This document shows, piece after piece, positions 24,330-34,047 of a stretch of 64,000 nucleotides of DNA. Source of the stretch: Anaerolineales bacterium (lineage in GTDB: Bacteria > Chloroflexota > Anaerolineae > Anaerolineales > Villigracilaceae); assembly GCA_030834895.1 (NCBI GenBank), contig JAUQXA010000010.1:276925-340924 (forward strand), read 5' to 3'. A model generated the notes under the pieces. That model had not been told where the DNA came from and did no database searches. It saw only the letters and a program-made list of their open reading frames with translations. The stretch's first letter is position 1, and every line of letters starts with the position of its first letter. The position numbers and the translations under genes were made by a program.

Positions 24330-27300
24330 ATGAGTTTTGAATACTCTCCGTATATCCTGCCTCTGATTGCCGCGATGTTCGTTTCGGGCTGGTCCATGTT
24401 TTATATGTGGCCGCATCGCCGCATAAAGGGTATCCCAATGCTCATGCTGCTGGCGGTAGGCGCCATAATATGGGTCTCCGGTTATGCCTTGGAAATTGCC
24501 GGCGCGGACCTCGCGACAAAGGTGTTTTGGGGGAAGTTCCAATATTTTGGAATTACGATTGTTCCGGTAACCTGGGTATTTTTTACCCTCACCTATACAA
24601 ATCCGTCCTATCAATCGACTCGCTGGAACGTCGTCCCCTTATGTATTATCCCAGTTATTACCCTTGTGTTGACGATGACCACCGAAATGCACGGGTGGGT
24701 TTGGAGGGAGTACGATATTTTGAGGGAGAAGGACTTTTCCGTCCTTTCCGTGGTTCATGGATGGTGGTTCTGGGTCTACTGGGCATATGCCCAGCTTTTG
24801 GTGCTGGCTGGGACTGTGATTATGGTGCGCTCCCTCATTCGGGCGCGCGGGGCATTTCGCGGGCAGAGGGTGTTGTTCTTCCTCGCGGCGCTTGCTCCCT
24901 GGATCGGCAACCTCATCTATGTCATCGTAAAAAGTTCCTTCGACTTTACCCCCTTTGGTTTTGCGGTAAGCGTGGCTGCCCTGGTTTGGGCGATCTTCGG
25001 TTTTCGCCTGATGGATATTACCCCTCTCGCGCGCGATCTGGTGATGGATGCCATGCGCGAAGGCATGATTGTGCTCGATGCGCGTGGGAACGTGGTGGAC
25101 ATCAACAACGCGGCTGCGCGCATGATCGGGGTCCCCGTTGCGAATGCAATTGGTAAAACGGCGGAGGATGTTTTTCAACCCTGGGCCCGCTTGGTGGAGC
25201 AGTTCCGCGACGTGTTGGAGGCGAAGGATGAAATCTCTGTGGGGGAGGGAGAGGCAAGGCGACGCTACGAAGTGAGGCTTTCCCCCTTGCAGGATCAGCA
25301 GGGACAGCTTGTGGGGCGAGTCATCATGTTGCGCGCGATGGACGAAGCGGAAGTGCCGCAGCCGCGTTTTGCGCGCAGTGCCGCTGCTCAAAGCGATACC
25401 CGTCCCTATTACCAGGTGGGGATGGAAGATGCTGAGCATTCCCTGCCGAAAAAACCTCCCCTTTTCCTCCGCGCGTTGGCTGACTTCTATTATCCTCCCA
25501 TAAAAAATGATCTGGTGGTGCCGGGTAATTTCAATCCCGTCTGGTATCGAACTCGTGAGCGCATGTTCACCCTTGTCGCAAGGTTGACTGCAAGCTTCGT
25601 GGCGATGGGTGTTTTGTTTTTTGTCTTCAGCGAGTTTCGTTCTGTTATTGGAAGCATTGTTCTCGCGGTGATTGTGGCATTGTTCTTGTTTGTGGGCGGG
25701 TCCCGAAATGCCAATTATTACTCTCGTGTAGTTATTTTCTTATCCCTGGTATATGTTTTGGGGGTTGCGGCAGTCTTGAATTTTGGTTTCACCGCGCCGG
25801 GCCTTGTCTTTTTTATGGTCTATGTTATTGCCTCAGCGGCATTGACATCGCCGCGTGGAGCCTTCTATGCGCTGGTGACCGGGACTCTGACGGTCGGTAT
25901 ATTCGCCGTTCTATTAGGTTCCGGGACGTTTACTCCCTTGAGGACGGCGGTCATCGGTGGAGTTTTTCCATTTTCCATACTGTCTGGCTTGGGCACGATT
26001 TTCCTGTTCGTCTCCAGCGCCTTTACACTCCTTACGTCGGTTGTTCTCCTTCTTGATAATTTGGACCGTGCCTGGCAAAAGGAAACCCAGACGCTCAATC
26101 TGTTGCAACAAGAACGCGACCTGCTCGAACAGCGCGTGGGAGAACGTACTCTCGCGCTTTCACAGGCGCGTGATGAGGCGGAAAAAATCAGCAACGACTT
26201 GCGCAAGTATTTCCGCGCCATCGAGCAAAGCGGGAGTACCATTGTCATTACGGATGCTGATGGCAATATCGAATATGCCAATCCCAGGTTCGTACGATCG
26301 ACAGGCTACACGCTTGCGGAAGCCGCGGGGAAAACCCCCCGAATTTTAAAGTCCGGCAGGCAGCCTCAAGGATTTTACCGCCAGATGTGGAAAACCATCA
26401 GCGGTGGTCAGGTATGGGAAGGGGAGTTTCTGAACAAGCGCAAGGATGGATCATTGTACTGGGAGTTTGCGACGATTGCGCCGGTTATTGACCATGACGG
26501 CAAAATCACCAATTACGTAGCCATCAAGGAGGATGTTACTGAACGCAAACAGGCCGAGGAACAATTGCTAAGGCTTTCACAGGCGGTGGAGCAAAGCGGC
26601 AATACGGTGCTTATGATGGACGAAAACGGCTTGATTGAATATGTCAACCCGAAGTTCACAGAGGTGACCGGATATTCCTCGGCGGAAGCCCTGGGCAAGT
26701 CCCCGATTGCCTTGATGAACGGGTTTGGCGCCACGCCTGACTTCCACCAGGATGACTGGTGGTTGACCGTGAACTCCGGGCGGATCTGGCATGGAGAGTT
26801 TCACAATCACCGCAAAGACGGCACCATGTTTTGGGAGTCCGCAACCATTGCCCCGGTTCTGAACCGGAATGGCGAGATCATCAACTTTGTGGAGATCAAG
26901 CAGGACATTACCGAGCAAAAGATTTTGCAGGAGCAGTTGCAAAAGCAGAACGATTATCTCTCCATTTTGCATCAGGTTACATTGGACCTGCTCAACCGCC
27001 GCGACCTTAACGATCTCTTGCAGGTTATTGTTGACCGCTCCGCTGTTTTGATGGATGCGCCTTACAGTAAATTGTGGCTTGAAAAGGATGGCGATTTGGT
27101 TCTGGAGGCATCTACTGGCTATGACACTGCCGAGAAGGGCGAGCACTCTCCACATGACCCATTGAGACTTTCATGGCAGGCGTTCGATTCCCGGCAGCCG
27201 GTTGTACTCGAAGACTACAATTCATGGGAATATAAACGCGGGGAGTATACGGCTCTCTCGTTGCGCGCCGTTGCGGAAATTCCCATCATGGCTGGAGAGC

Positions 27301-29132
27301 GCAGCCTGGGCGTGCTTGCCCTGGCGCGAACCCAGTCAGGTTATACGTTTACTCCTGAGCAGGTTGAAACCGGGATTTTGTTTGCCCGTCTGGTCGCGCT
27401 TGTGTTGGATAATGCCAGCCTCTACGAATCAGCAATGACGGAAATTGCCGAGCGCAGCCGTGTGGAGGAGATTCTATTAAACCAGAATCAATACCTTAAT
27501 GCTTTGCAAAAGACCACATTCGAAATGCTGCAAAGCAGGGATGTTGCATCCCTGTTAAATACCATCACCGTTGAGGCTGCCGGACTTGTGGGCGCTCAAT
27601 ATGGGGATATATACCTCTCGGAAGGAGATGACCTCGTAGTGCGGGCCACGAACATGGAACAGGTTTCCAAGGTTGGGTCGCGTGAGAAAAAACCAGCTAC
27701 GGGGTTGCTGGGCGAAGTGTGGCGCACCTTGCAATCGGTGGTGGTGGAAAATTATGCCGAGTGGGAGGGACACAACCCTTCCTATTCGGTCTGGAATCTG
27801 CGGGCTGTGGCGGGCGTCCCGATCATCGGGCGTGACGGTCCGCTGGGTGTGTTGGAAGTTGCCCGTATGAAGGATAATCCGCTTCAGTTCACTTCATCGG
27901 AGATCGAGGTCTTCACCCAGTTTGCGAGACTGGCTTCGCTCGTATTGGACAATGCCAGTCTGTACGCTTCGGCCACGAGAGAAATTGCCGAACGCAAATA
28001 TACCGAGACCCTTTTGTTGGAAAGCGAAGCGCGTTTCCGCCAGATCGTGGAAAATGCGAGTGACATCATCTACCGTACCGACGCAAATGGAAATTTCACC
28101 TACGCCAACCCGGCTGCCATGAAGGTGATGGGATATGCCAGCGAGCGGGAAATATTCGGTCGACATTATCTTGAGCAGGTGATGCCTGAATACCGCCACA
28201 GATTAAAACGATTTTATGATCATCAGTATCTGAGCAGGACCCAAAATACATATTATGAGTTTCCCGTGATTACCGCGGATGGGAACGTCGCGTGGGTCGG
28301 TCAAAGCGTACAGCTCATCATGGATGGCAAACAAGTTATCGGCTTCCAGGCGTTGGGACGTGACATCACCCAGCTCAAACAGGCTCAGGAAGCTCTTGCC
28401 CTCTCCCGCGATCAGGCATTGGAGGCCAGCCGTTTCAAGGGTCAACTGCTTTCAAGAGTCAGCCACGAACTCCGCACTCCGTTGGGTGGGATACTCGGCT
28501 ACTCCGAACTGCTTCAATTCAAGGCTTTTGGCACACTTAATGAAAATCAACAGAATGCGGTCAAGAATATTATCGAAAGCACGAATTACCTTACTGAAGT
28601 TGTCAATGACCTGCTTGACGAAGCGCAAATCGAATCGAAATCCCTCAGCTTGTATAATGAGTACTTTGACCCCGCTGATCTGTTGGAAAAGACAAAGGTT
28701 ACGATGTCTGTGCTGACGGAGAAAAAAGGGCTGGAATTTGTCACCGAGATGGATCCCGACCTCCCTGGCGAACTTTATGGCGATGTTAACCGCCTGCGGC
28801 AAATCCTTGTTAACCTGGTGGGGAACTCCATCAAGTTCACAAAACAAGGGCGGATCATTGTCAGGTTCAAACGTCCCACCCCGGCGCAATGGTCAATTGA
28901 AGTACAGGATACAGGCGTCGGCATCCCGGTCGAGGATCAACGGAACATATTCGAACCCTTCCGCCAGGTGAACAACTCGATTACCCGTGGAAATCGGGGT
29001 TCGGGTTTGGGACTCGCCATTACGAAACAGCTTGTTGAATTGATGGGTGGACAGGTCAGCCTTGAAAGCCAGGTCGGGGAAGGCAGCTTGTTTACTGTCA
29101 CCCTGCCCATTGCAAATGCCCCTGGAGAATAA
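24330..29132 (+). CDS. Multi-domain membrane sensor histidine kinase
   Basis: A 1600-residue kinase. Order: an N-terminal 7TM sensor (about 1-220, 7TMR-HisK type); PAS 1 (about 235-340); a second membrane block of about five helices (about 410-580); a coiled coil; PAS 2 (about 628-750); PAS 3 (about 750-870); two GAF domains (about 880-1045 and 1055-1215); PAS 4 (about 1225-1355); HisKA with LSRVSHELRTPLGGILGYSE; and HATPase with NLVGNSIKFTK, DTGVGIP and GSGLGLAI. PAS 2 and 3 are alike and the GAFs are duplicates. Two membrane sensor blocks in one chain are unusual. It is followed by two receiver genes. Confidence 0.9.
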   Translation: MSFEYSPYILPLIAAMFVSGWSMFYMWPHRRIKGIPMLMLLAVGAIIWVSGYALEIAGADLATKVFWGKFQYFGITIVPVTWVFFTLTYTNPSYQSTRWNVVPLCIIPVITLVLTMTTEMHGWVWREYDILREKDFSVLSVVHGWWFWVYWAYAQLLVLAGTVIMVRSLIRARGAFRGQRVLFFLAALAPWIGNLIYVIVKSSFDFTPFGFAVSVAALVWAIFGFRLMDITPLARDLVMDAMREGMIVLDARGNVVDINNAAARMIGVPVANAIGKTAEDVFQPWARLVEQFRDVLEAKDEISVGEGEARRRYEVRLSPLQDQQGQLVGRVIMLRAMDEAEVPQPRFARSAAAQSDTRPYYQVGMEDAEHSLPKKPPLFLRALADFYYPPIKNDLVVPGNFNPVWYRTRERMFTLVARLTASFVAMGVLFFVFSEFRSVIGSIVLAVIVALFLFVGGSRNANYYSRVVIFLSLVYVLGVAAVLNFGFTAPGLVFFMVYVIASAALTSPRGAFYALVTGTLTVGIFAVLLGSGTFTPLRTAVIGGVFPFSILSGLGTIFLFVSSAFTLLTSVVLLLDNLDRAWQKETQTLNLLQQERDLLEQRVGERTLALSQARDEAEKISNDLRKYFRAIEQSGSTIVITDADGNIEYANPRFVRSTGYTLAEAAGKTPRILKSGRQPQGFYRQMWKTISGGQVWEGEFLNKRKDGSLYWEFATIAPVIDHDGKITNYVAIKEDVTERKQAEEQLLRLSQAVEQSGNTVLMMDENGLIEYVNPKFTEVTGYSSAEALGKSPIALMNGFGATPDFHQDDWWLTVNSGRIWHGEFHNHRKDGTMFWESATIAPVLNRNGEIINFVEIKQDITEQKILQEQLQKQNDYLSILHQVTLDLLNRRDLNDLLQVIVDRSAVLMDAPYSKLWLEKDGDLVLEASTGYDTAEKGEHSPHDPLRLSWQAFDSRQPVVLEDYNSWEYKRGEYTALSLRAVAEIPIMAGERSLGVLALARTQSGYTFTPEQVETGILFARLVALVLDNASLYESAMTEIAERSRVEEILLNQNQYLNALQKTTFEMLQSRDVASLLNTITVEAAGLVGAQYGDIYLSEGDDLVVRATNMEQVSKVGSREKKPATGLLGEVWRTLQSVVVENYAEWEGHNPSYSVWNLRAVAGVPIIGRDGPLGVLEVARMKDNPLQFTSSEIEVFTQFARLASLVLDNASLYASATREIAERKYTETLLLESEARFRQIVENASDIIYRTDANGNFTYANPAAMKVMGYASEREIFGRHYLEQVMPEYRHRLKRFYDHQYLSRTQNTYYEFPVITADGNVAWVGQSVQLIMDGKQVIGFQALGRDITQLKQAQEALALSRDQALEASRFKGQLLSRVSHELRTPLGGILGYSELLQFKAFGTLNENQQNAVKNIIESTNYLTEVVNDLLDEAQIESKSLSLYNEYFDPADLLEKTKVTMSVLTEKKGLEFVTEMDPDLPGELYGDVNRLRQILVNLVGNSIKFTKQGRIIVRFKRPTPAQWSIEVQDTGVGIPVEDQRNIFEPFRQVNNSITRGNRGSGLGLAITKQLVELMGGQVSLESQVGEGSLFTVTLPIANAPGE

Positions 29133-29134
29133 TC

Positions 29135-29503
29135 ATGACACAACCCTATGCCCTTGTTCTTGAAGACGACCCAAAACTTGGCGTGATCTTTCAAACCGCC
29201 CTTCAACAGGCGGGATACGATACCGACCTGGATGAGAACGGGAACCGCTATCGCGCCCTTCTCAATGCCCGTCAGCCTGATCTGGTTATCCTTGACCTTC
29301 ATCTCCCCTTCGCCTTTGGTGGCGATATCCTGAATGAGATTCGCGCCAAATACCCGAACACGATCGTTGCTGTTGTCACCGCCGACCTCATCAAAGCAAA
29401 GACGCTCACCGGAAAGGCGGACCATATTCTAATCAAGCCTGTCAGTGTTGCCAGTTTACTCAGGCTTGCCGATTCGATAAGAGGACAGACGACACATGAG
29501 TAA
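29135..29503 (+). CDS. Single-domain response regulator 1
   Basis: A 122-residue receiver. The acidic pair is LEDDPKLG, the phosphoacceptor Asp is in LVILDLHLP, the Thr/Ser switch is in VVTADL, and the Lys is in HILIKPVSV. It has no output domain, so it probably acts by protein contact. It starts two bases behind the kinase stop. Its N-terminus closely resembles that of the next gene, pointing to tandem duplication. Confidence 0.92.
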   Translation: MTQPYALVLEDDPKLGVIFQTALQQAGYDTDLDENGNRYRALLNARQPDLVILDLHLPFAFGGDILNEIRAKYPNTIVAVVTADLIKAKTLTGKADHILIKPVSVASLLRLADSIRGQTTHE

Positions 29504-29849
29504 ACCCCTTGCCCTCGTCGTTGAAGACGATCCGCATCTCAGCCAGATTTTTTCGATCGCATTGAGCGATTTTTTTGTGGTTGAGGCCATTACTGACGGC
29601 ACGAAGGCCCTGGCGTGGCTTGGAGAGATCGTTCCGCACCTTGTGGTTTTGGACCTTAACTTGCCGGGCGTATCCGGGGCGCAAATCCTTCAGTCGATTC
29701 GCGCTGACTCACGTCTTAAATCGACCCGTGTCATTTTGGCCACGGCAGACCCCCGCCAGGCATACGACCTTCAGGATAAAGCAGATGTTGTCCTGTTGAA
29801 ACCCATCAGCATTGTACAATTACGTGACCTTTCAGAGCGGCTAAAATAA
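29496..29849 (+). CDS. Single-domain response regulator 2
   Basis: A 117-residue receiver with VVEDDPHLS, phosphoacceptor Asp in LVVLDLNLPG, switch Thr in ILATAD, and Lys in VVLLKPISI. The start overlaps the end of response regulator 1 by eight bases, so translation is coupled. It lacks an output domain. It may act as a phosphate sink or partner for the large kinase, alongside the first receiver. Confidence 0.92.
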   Translation: MSKPLALVVEDDPHLSQIFSIALSDFFVVEAITDGTKALAWLGEIVPHLVVLDLNLPGVSGAQILQSIRADSRLKSTRVILATADPRQAYDLQDKADVVLLKPISIVQLRDLSERLK

Positions 29850-29854
29850 GACGT

Positions 29855-30739
29855 ATGACTTTCCTTTCCTCCCTTTCCCAACCCCGAAAATTGATTCTTG
29901 ATGGAGCCACCGGCACCGAGCTCAATCGCCGCGGTGTGGATACGGGTTTGCCGCTTTGGTCCGCCAACGCCTTGTTGACCGACCGTGACTCGAAAATCCT
30001 CCAGCAAATCCACGAGGATTACCTTCGCGCAGGCGCGGACATCATTACCACAAACACTTTCCGCACACACCGCCGCGCCCTTGCCCCCAGCGGCAATGCT
30101 GACCGCGCCCTCGAACTCACCAGCCGCGCGGTGACCATTGCCCGTGGCGCAATCATAAACGTCAACGTGGACTCGCCGAAATTCATCGCAGGTTCGATTT
30201 CCACGCTCGAAGACTGCTACCGTCCCGACCTTGTCCCATCCGACGAGGAACTTCGTGCCGAACACGCCGAACGGATCGGCCACCTCGTCCAATGCGGCGT
30301 GGACTTGATCCTCATTGAGACCATCAACACGATTCGGGAAGCCGCCGTCATGGCGAAACTCGCCGTTGAGACAGGCTTGCCCGTCGTTGTCAGTTTCGTC
30401 TGCGATCGCGAGGGAAAAATCCTTTCGGGCGAGACGCTCACCGACGCGGCGAATCGACTGCTTCCGTTGGACATCTCCGTCATCGGCGTCAACTGCGGAC
30501 CGACCACCGACCTCGTTGAGCCGCTTGCCGAGTTGAGGCAAGCCTGCGGGGCGGACTTCCCTCTGATTGCCTACGGCAACATCGGTTATGCGGATGATAA
30601 GGTTGGCTGGGTCAATACCGACGCGGAGAATCCGCAAACCTATTGCCAACATGTGTCCCAGTGGCAGGTGAAGATTGTCGGCGGATGCTGCGGCACGACT
30701 CCCGAACACATTCGTCAATTGAAACTGATGTTGAAGTAA
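29855..30739 (+). CDS. Homocysteine S-methyltransferase family protein
   Basis: A 294-residue TIM-barrel enzyme of the MetH N-terminal/BHMT/MmuM family. It has LDGATGTELNRRG, ADIITTNTFRTHRRAL, VNCGP and the zinc pair GGCCGTTPEHI. Methyl donor and acceptor are not shown by sequence; S-methylmethionine, betaine or a corrinoid protein are possible. It starts five bases after response regulator 2, without a ribosome site, so it is probably translated by re-initiation in the kinase operon. The link between a two-component system and this enzyme is odd. Confidence 0.88.
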   Translation: MTFLSSLSQPRKLILDGATGTELNRRGVDTGLPLWSANALLTDRDSKILQQIHEDYLRAGADIITTNTFRTHRRALAPSGNADRALELTSRAVTIARGAIINVNVDSPKFIAGSISTLEDCYRPDLVPSDEELRAEHAERIGHLVQCGVDLILIETINTIREAAVMAKLAVETGLPVVVSFVCDREGKILSGETLTDAANRLLPLDISVIGVNCGPTTDLVEPLAELRQACGADFPLIAYGNIGYADDKVGWVNTDAENPQTYCQHVSQWQVKIVGGCCGTTPEHIRQLKLMLK

Positions 30740-30740
30740 A

Positions 30741-31817
30741 TCACTTCAAGTACGTGTCAAAGAAGTTGATTGTCCTCTGCATGGCGGTTGAAAAGTTGCC
30801 CGAAATATTGTGATTGTCGCCATCGTAGGTGTATAAATTGGCGGTTTGACCCGCCTCCCGCGCCAATTCCGCAAGGCGGATGGAAAACTCCACGGGGACA
30901 TCTTCGTCTTCGATTCCATGATGCAATTCCAGCGGACCAGAGAGGTCAGCGAGATAGGATGTGGCCGAGACCGAATCCCAGAAAACAGGATTATCTTCGG
31001 GGGTGCCAAATTCCTCGATCCACCTCGTGCGCCAACCGACCCCGCGCGAACTGGGTGAAGGAGTGAATGAACCAGTCCGCCGCCAGTTGTAGAGCATGTC
31101 GGGATACGAAGCGACGACACCGGCCCAGATCACCCCAACTTTTACGTCACTTGAAATGACCATTGCACGCAGGGTTAGATATCCGCCCATCGAATGTCCC
31201 CACATGCCAATTTTTTCAGGGTTAACTTCGGGTAATTGTTTGAGCGAGGCGATTGCGTTCAATACATCGATCTGATAACCAGGACTGCCGTATGCGCCCG
31301 TTGCTTCGCCTTCCGATGCGTCGTGTCCGCGATAATCGATGCGGAAGACGACATAGCCAGCCTTTGCCAATTCATCCACATAAGCAATATATCGTTCGGT
31401 GGTGCGGTAGACATCGGGCGGAATGTATCCGTGGTTGAAGACAATGGCGGGAAACCCACCTTCGGGCATCTCGCTTTCGGGGACGGTAAGCAGGGCGTAA
31501 ATTTTCAATCCCTCTGAAAGGTAATAGGCATAGTAACGTCGGTAATTTAACCCCTTGCTCAATTCCTTGACGATGGTGATTTCACTGCCAGGGTAATCTC
31601 CCGCCCGCAGCGCGACGATGCTCATCGGGTGCGGGACAGGCGTCGCGGTTGGAATCGGGGTGAAGGTGGCAGTCGGTGTGAAGGCGGGCGTGGATGTCGC
31701 GGTTGCGGTTTGTGTCGAAGAAGGGATGGGAGGATTTGCGGGAGGCGCGGCTGGCGTGGCGCAGGCGGAAAGGAAAAAAGCGATGTTTACAAGTACCAAT
31801 AAAGTCTTTTTCATCAC
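30741..31817 (-). CDS. Secreted alpha/beta-hydrolase lipoprotein (prolyl-oligopeptidase-like)
   Basis: A 358-residue lipoprotein: the signal ends FFLSACAT, with lipidation at about Cys 19, then a Thr/Pro-rich linker (about 22-60). The hydrolase body has the oxyanion stretch VFNHGYIPPDVY, the nucleophile in GMWGHSMGGYLTLRAM, an Asp in IEDEDVPVEFS and a His in DGDNHNISG. It is probably a peptidase or esterase outside the cell membrane. It converges on the homocysteine methyltransferase gene with almost no gap. Confidence 0.88.
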   Translation of the reverse strand: MMKKTLLVLVNIAFFLSACATPAAPPANPPIPSSTQTATATSTPAFTPTATFTPIPTATPVPHPMSIVALRAGDYPGSEITIVKELSKGLNYRRYYAYYLSEGLKIYALLTVPESEMPEGGFPAIVFNHGYIPPDVYRTTERYIAYVDELAKAGYVVFRIDYRGHDASEGEATGAYGSPGYQIDVLNAIASLKQLPEVNPEKIGMWGHSMGGYLTLRAMVISSDVKVGVIWAGVVASYPDMLYNWRRTGSFTPSPSSRGVGWRTRWIEEFGTPEDNPVFWDSVSATSYLADLSGPLELHHGIEDEDVPVEFSIRLAELAREAGQTANLYTYDGDNHNISGNFSTAMQRTINFFDTYLK

Positions 31818-31869
31818 AGAACTCCTTACCCATTAAGAAAACAACAGGAGACAGTTTATTACCGCCTCC

Positions 31870-31898
31870 TGTTTACCTTACTTGTGTACTTGTCTACC
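31870..31898 (-). repeat. 8-nt tandem repeat behind the methyltransferase gene
   Basis: On the minus strand, units GGTAGACA and AGTACACA are followed by AGTAA and GGTAAACA, starting five bases after the stop codon at 31903. Same unit and same sense as at 18184 and 34048. Confidence 0.6.
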
Positions 31899-31902
31899 TT
31901 GA

Positions 31903-32775
31903 CTACGCTTTCGCCGCTGCCTCTGCTTCGCGCAATTTCTCTGTCGCACGGAAATATTTCAGGTAGCGCATCGAATTTGCGTCCTTACCGAGGAGTAGGT
32001 CAGTTCCGCGGATTGTGCTTCCCAGCTTGATGGGGTCGGTGATGGAGCAGGTCGCGCCCATCTGCATCGCCAGTGAGAGGAATGCGCTGTTGACCGAATG
32101 ACGGTCGGGCAGACCAAACGAAACGTTGCTCGCGCCAAGGTTGATGTTGACGCCGAAATTCTTCACCAGCATTTCGATGGTCTGCAAAGTGACCAGCGCC
32201 GCGCCGCTGTCGTGACCGACAGTCATCACCAGCGGGTCGATGACGATGTCTTCCATCGGAATGCCGATCTTGGCGCAGCGCTCGAAGATTTTCTCTGCCA
32301 CCGCCACACGTTCCTCAGCCGTCTTCGGAATGCCTTCCTCGCCGATGGTCAAGCCGATGACCGCCGCGCCTCTTGCCTTGACGATGGGCAGGACAGCGCT
32401 CAACTGCTTTTCCTCACCGTTGACCGAGTTCACCAGCGGCTTACCAGGCGCGGCGTTGAGTCCCGCTTCGAGAATCTTCGGGTCGTTCGAGTCGATGCAC
32501 AGCGGCACATCCGTTACCGATTTGACGGCTTCGACGACCATGGGAATCATCGAGACTTCATCCACCTGCGGGTGACCGACGTTCACATCCAACACATCCG
32601 CGCCCCAGGCGACCTGTCTCTGAGCCAGTTGCTTGACATATTCCATGTTCTTGTCAACCAGAGCCTGTCCCAGTTTCTTCAAACCCGTGGGGTTGATTTT
32701 TTCACCGATGATAACAAACGGTTTGTCGATCCCGATGACAACTTCCTTCTTATCAGATTTTAGAATTGTATGCAT
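31903..32775 (-). CDS. Tetrahydropterin-dependent methyltransferase (MtgA/AcsE-like)
   Basis: A 290-residue pterin-binding TIM barrel. Typical parts are the N-terminal VIIGEKINPTGLKKLG, ADVLDVNVGHPQVDEV, PLCIDSNDPKILEAGL, NSVNGEEK and, later, DIVIDPLVM and LGASNVSFGLPDR. It would move the methyl group from the corrinoid protein of this cluster to tetrahydrofolate. I chose MHTILKSDK as start because GGAGG lies six bases before it; the longer frame would begin inside a palindrome. It is the last of the methyltransferase genes on this strand. Confidence 0.9.
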   Translation of the reverse strand: MHTILKSDKKEVVIGIDKPFVIIGEKINPTGLKKLGQALVDKNMEYVKQLAQRQVAWGADVLDVNVGHPQVDEVSMIPMVVEAVKSVTDVPLCIDSNDPKILEAGLNAAPGKPLVNSVNGEEKQLSAVLPIVKARGAAVIGLTIGEEGIPKTAEERVAVAEKIFERCAKIGIPMEDIVIDPLVMTVGHDSGAALVTLQTIEMLVKNFGVNINLGASNVSFGLPDRHSVNSAFLSLAMQMGATCSITDPIKLGSTIRGTDLLLGKDANSMRYLKYFRATEKLREAEAAAKA

Positions 32776-32796
32776 TGTGCCCTCCGAAAAATTTTG

Positions 32797-32831
32797 AAAC
32801 CTGACAGGTTTCATCAAAACCTGTCAGGTTT
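32797..32831. repeat. AAACCTGACAGGTTT palindrome
   Basis: Two perfect 15-bp arms (32797-32811, 32817-32831) with a five-base loop. Each arm is itself a palindrome (ACCT-GAC-AGGT). It lies between the M20 and methyltransferase genes. Same design as 4601, 37412, 48176 and 56653. Confidence 0.7.
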
Positions 32832-32835
32832 GGGT

Positions 32836-33993
32836 TTACTTCTTCAACAACTTCAACGCCGACTCCGCCAGCATAGCCGTGCCAATGGCCAGGGCGCGTT
32901 CATCTAGGTCGAATTGAGGGTGATGCAAAAGATAATCTTCGTGACCTTGCTTCTGCACGCCCAGGGTGAACATTGCTCCAGGAGCCTTTTCCATGAACGA
33001 GCCAAAATCTTCTGCGCCGAGCGTCCTTATAGATGGCGTCAAATTTTCCCTGCCAAGCATCTCCTCACCGACCTTCTCGATTTCAGCCGAGACCATCTCG
33101 TCGTTGATCATGGGCAGGGAGCCGATCTCGAACTTGAGTTGATAATTGCCGCCCAATGCCTTGGTGACTTCGAATGCGCGCATGATCTCTGTGTGGATCT
33201 TTTTCTGGACTGCCGCATCAGTATACCGCAAGGTCCCCGTGACTTTCAAATTTTGCGGAATGACGTTTTCGGTAAACCCGCCGTTAATCGACCCAATGCT
33301 GACCACTGCGGGCGCGAACGGGTCCAACCTGCGGGAGGGGATTGCATTCAACGCGAAGACGACATGAGCCAGCAAATAGAAAGGGTCAATGGTTGTATGT
33401 GGATGCGCGCCGTGACCGCCCTTGCCTTCGATGACTGCGAACCAAGAATCGACTCCGCCCGAGGCTGGTCCTGCTTCGATGCTGATCGTCCCGACTGGTT
33501 CAGTTGGGTCGATGTGCTGGGCGATGACATAATCCACGCCGTCCATCGCGCCATCTTCGACCATGCGCATTGCTCCGCTCTTGCCTTCCTCATCTGCCGC
33601 CTCTTCGCTGGGCTGGAACAAAAAGCGGATTCGCCCCTCGAACTTTTCTTTTGCCAGAATTTGTGCCGCGCCCAACGCCATCGCCGTATGCGAGTCGTGA
33701 CCGCAGGCGTGCATTCTGCCATCAACTCTGGACTTGAATTCCACATCGTTCAATTCCTGGAGCGGAAGCGCATCCATGTCCGCGCGGATCGCGACCATCT
33801 TGCCGCCTTCGCCGATATCTGCCACGACGCCTGTCTTGCCGACCCCAGTCCTGACTCGGTATCCCATCTTTTCCAACTCTTTGGCGACAATCCCTGCCGT
33901 GCGCTGGACATCAAACCCGATTTCGGGGTGCATGTGAAAATCACGCCGCCACTCGATGATCTCTTCCGAAATTGCATGTGCTTGTTTGAGCAT
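32836..33993 (-). CDS. M20-family amidohydrolase
   Basis: A 385-residue zinc-dependent N-acyl-amino-acid hydrolase type. Metal ligands appear in IRADMDALPLQE, MHACGHDSHTAMALGAA, FQPSEEAADEEG and, near the end, LHHPQFDLDE; the dimerisation lid domain has GHGAHPHTTIDPF. It may free a quaternary amine or amino acid from a conjugate for the MttB enzymes; the substrate is not known. AGGAGA precedes the ATG. It lies between mttB paralogue 1 and the pterin methyltransferase. Confidence 0.9.
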   Translation of the reverse strand: MLKQAHAISEEIIEWRRDFHMHPEIGFDVQRTAGIVAKELEKMGYRVRTGVGKTGVVADIGEGGKMVAIRADMDALPLQELNDVEFKSRVDGRMHACGHDSHTAMALGAAQILAKEKFEGRIRFLFQPSEEAADEEGKSGAMRMVEDGAMDGVDYVIAQHIDPTEPVGTISIEAGPASGGVDSWFAVIEGKGGHGAHPHTTIDPFYLLAHVVFALNAIPSRRLDPFAPAVVSIGSINGGFTENVIPQNLKVTGTLRYTDAAVQKKIHTEIMRAFEVTKALGGNYQLKFEIGSLPMINDEMVSAEIEKVGEEMLGRENLTPSIRTLGAEDFGSFMEKAPGAMFTLGVQKQGHEDYLLHHPQFDLDERALAIGTAMLAESALKLLKK

Positions 33994-34047
33994 GGTTCTC
34001 CTTTGTACGAATAAAATGTAAACTGGTAAACATGGAAACAGGTAACT

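Noticed and set aside
24639..25439. Long antisense frame within the sensor kinase gene
   Set aside because: It lies entirely opposite a well-supported gene and has no recognisable domain or ribosome site.
31000..31080. Possible repeat-derived insert (TPSPSSRGVGW) in the hydrolase lipoprotein
   Set aside because: The DNA there shows no clear palindrome or match to other repeats, and related hydrolases have a similar Pro/Arg linker.
32776..32817. Upstream extension of the pterin methyltransferase (start at 32817)
   Set aside because: It would begin inside the AAACCTGACAGGTTT palindrome, while the Met at 32775 has a strong GGAGG site.
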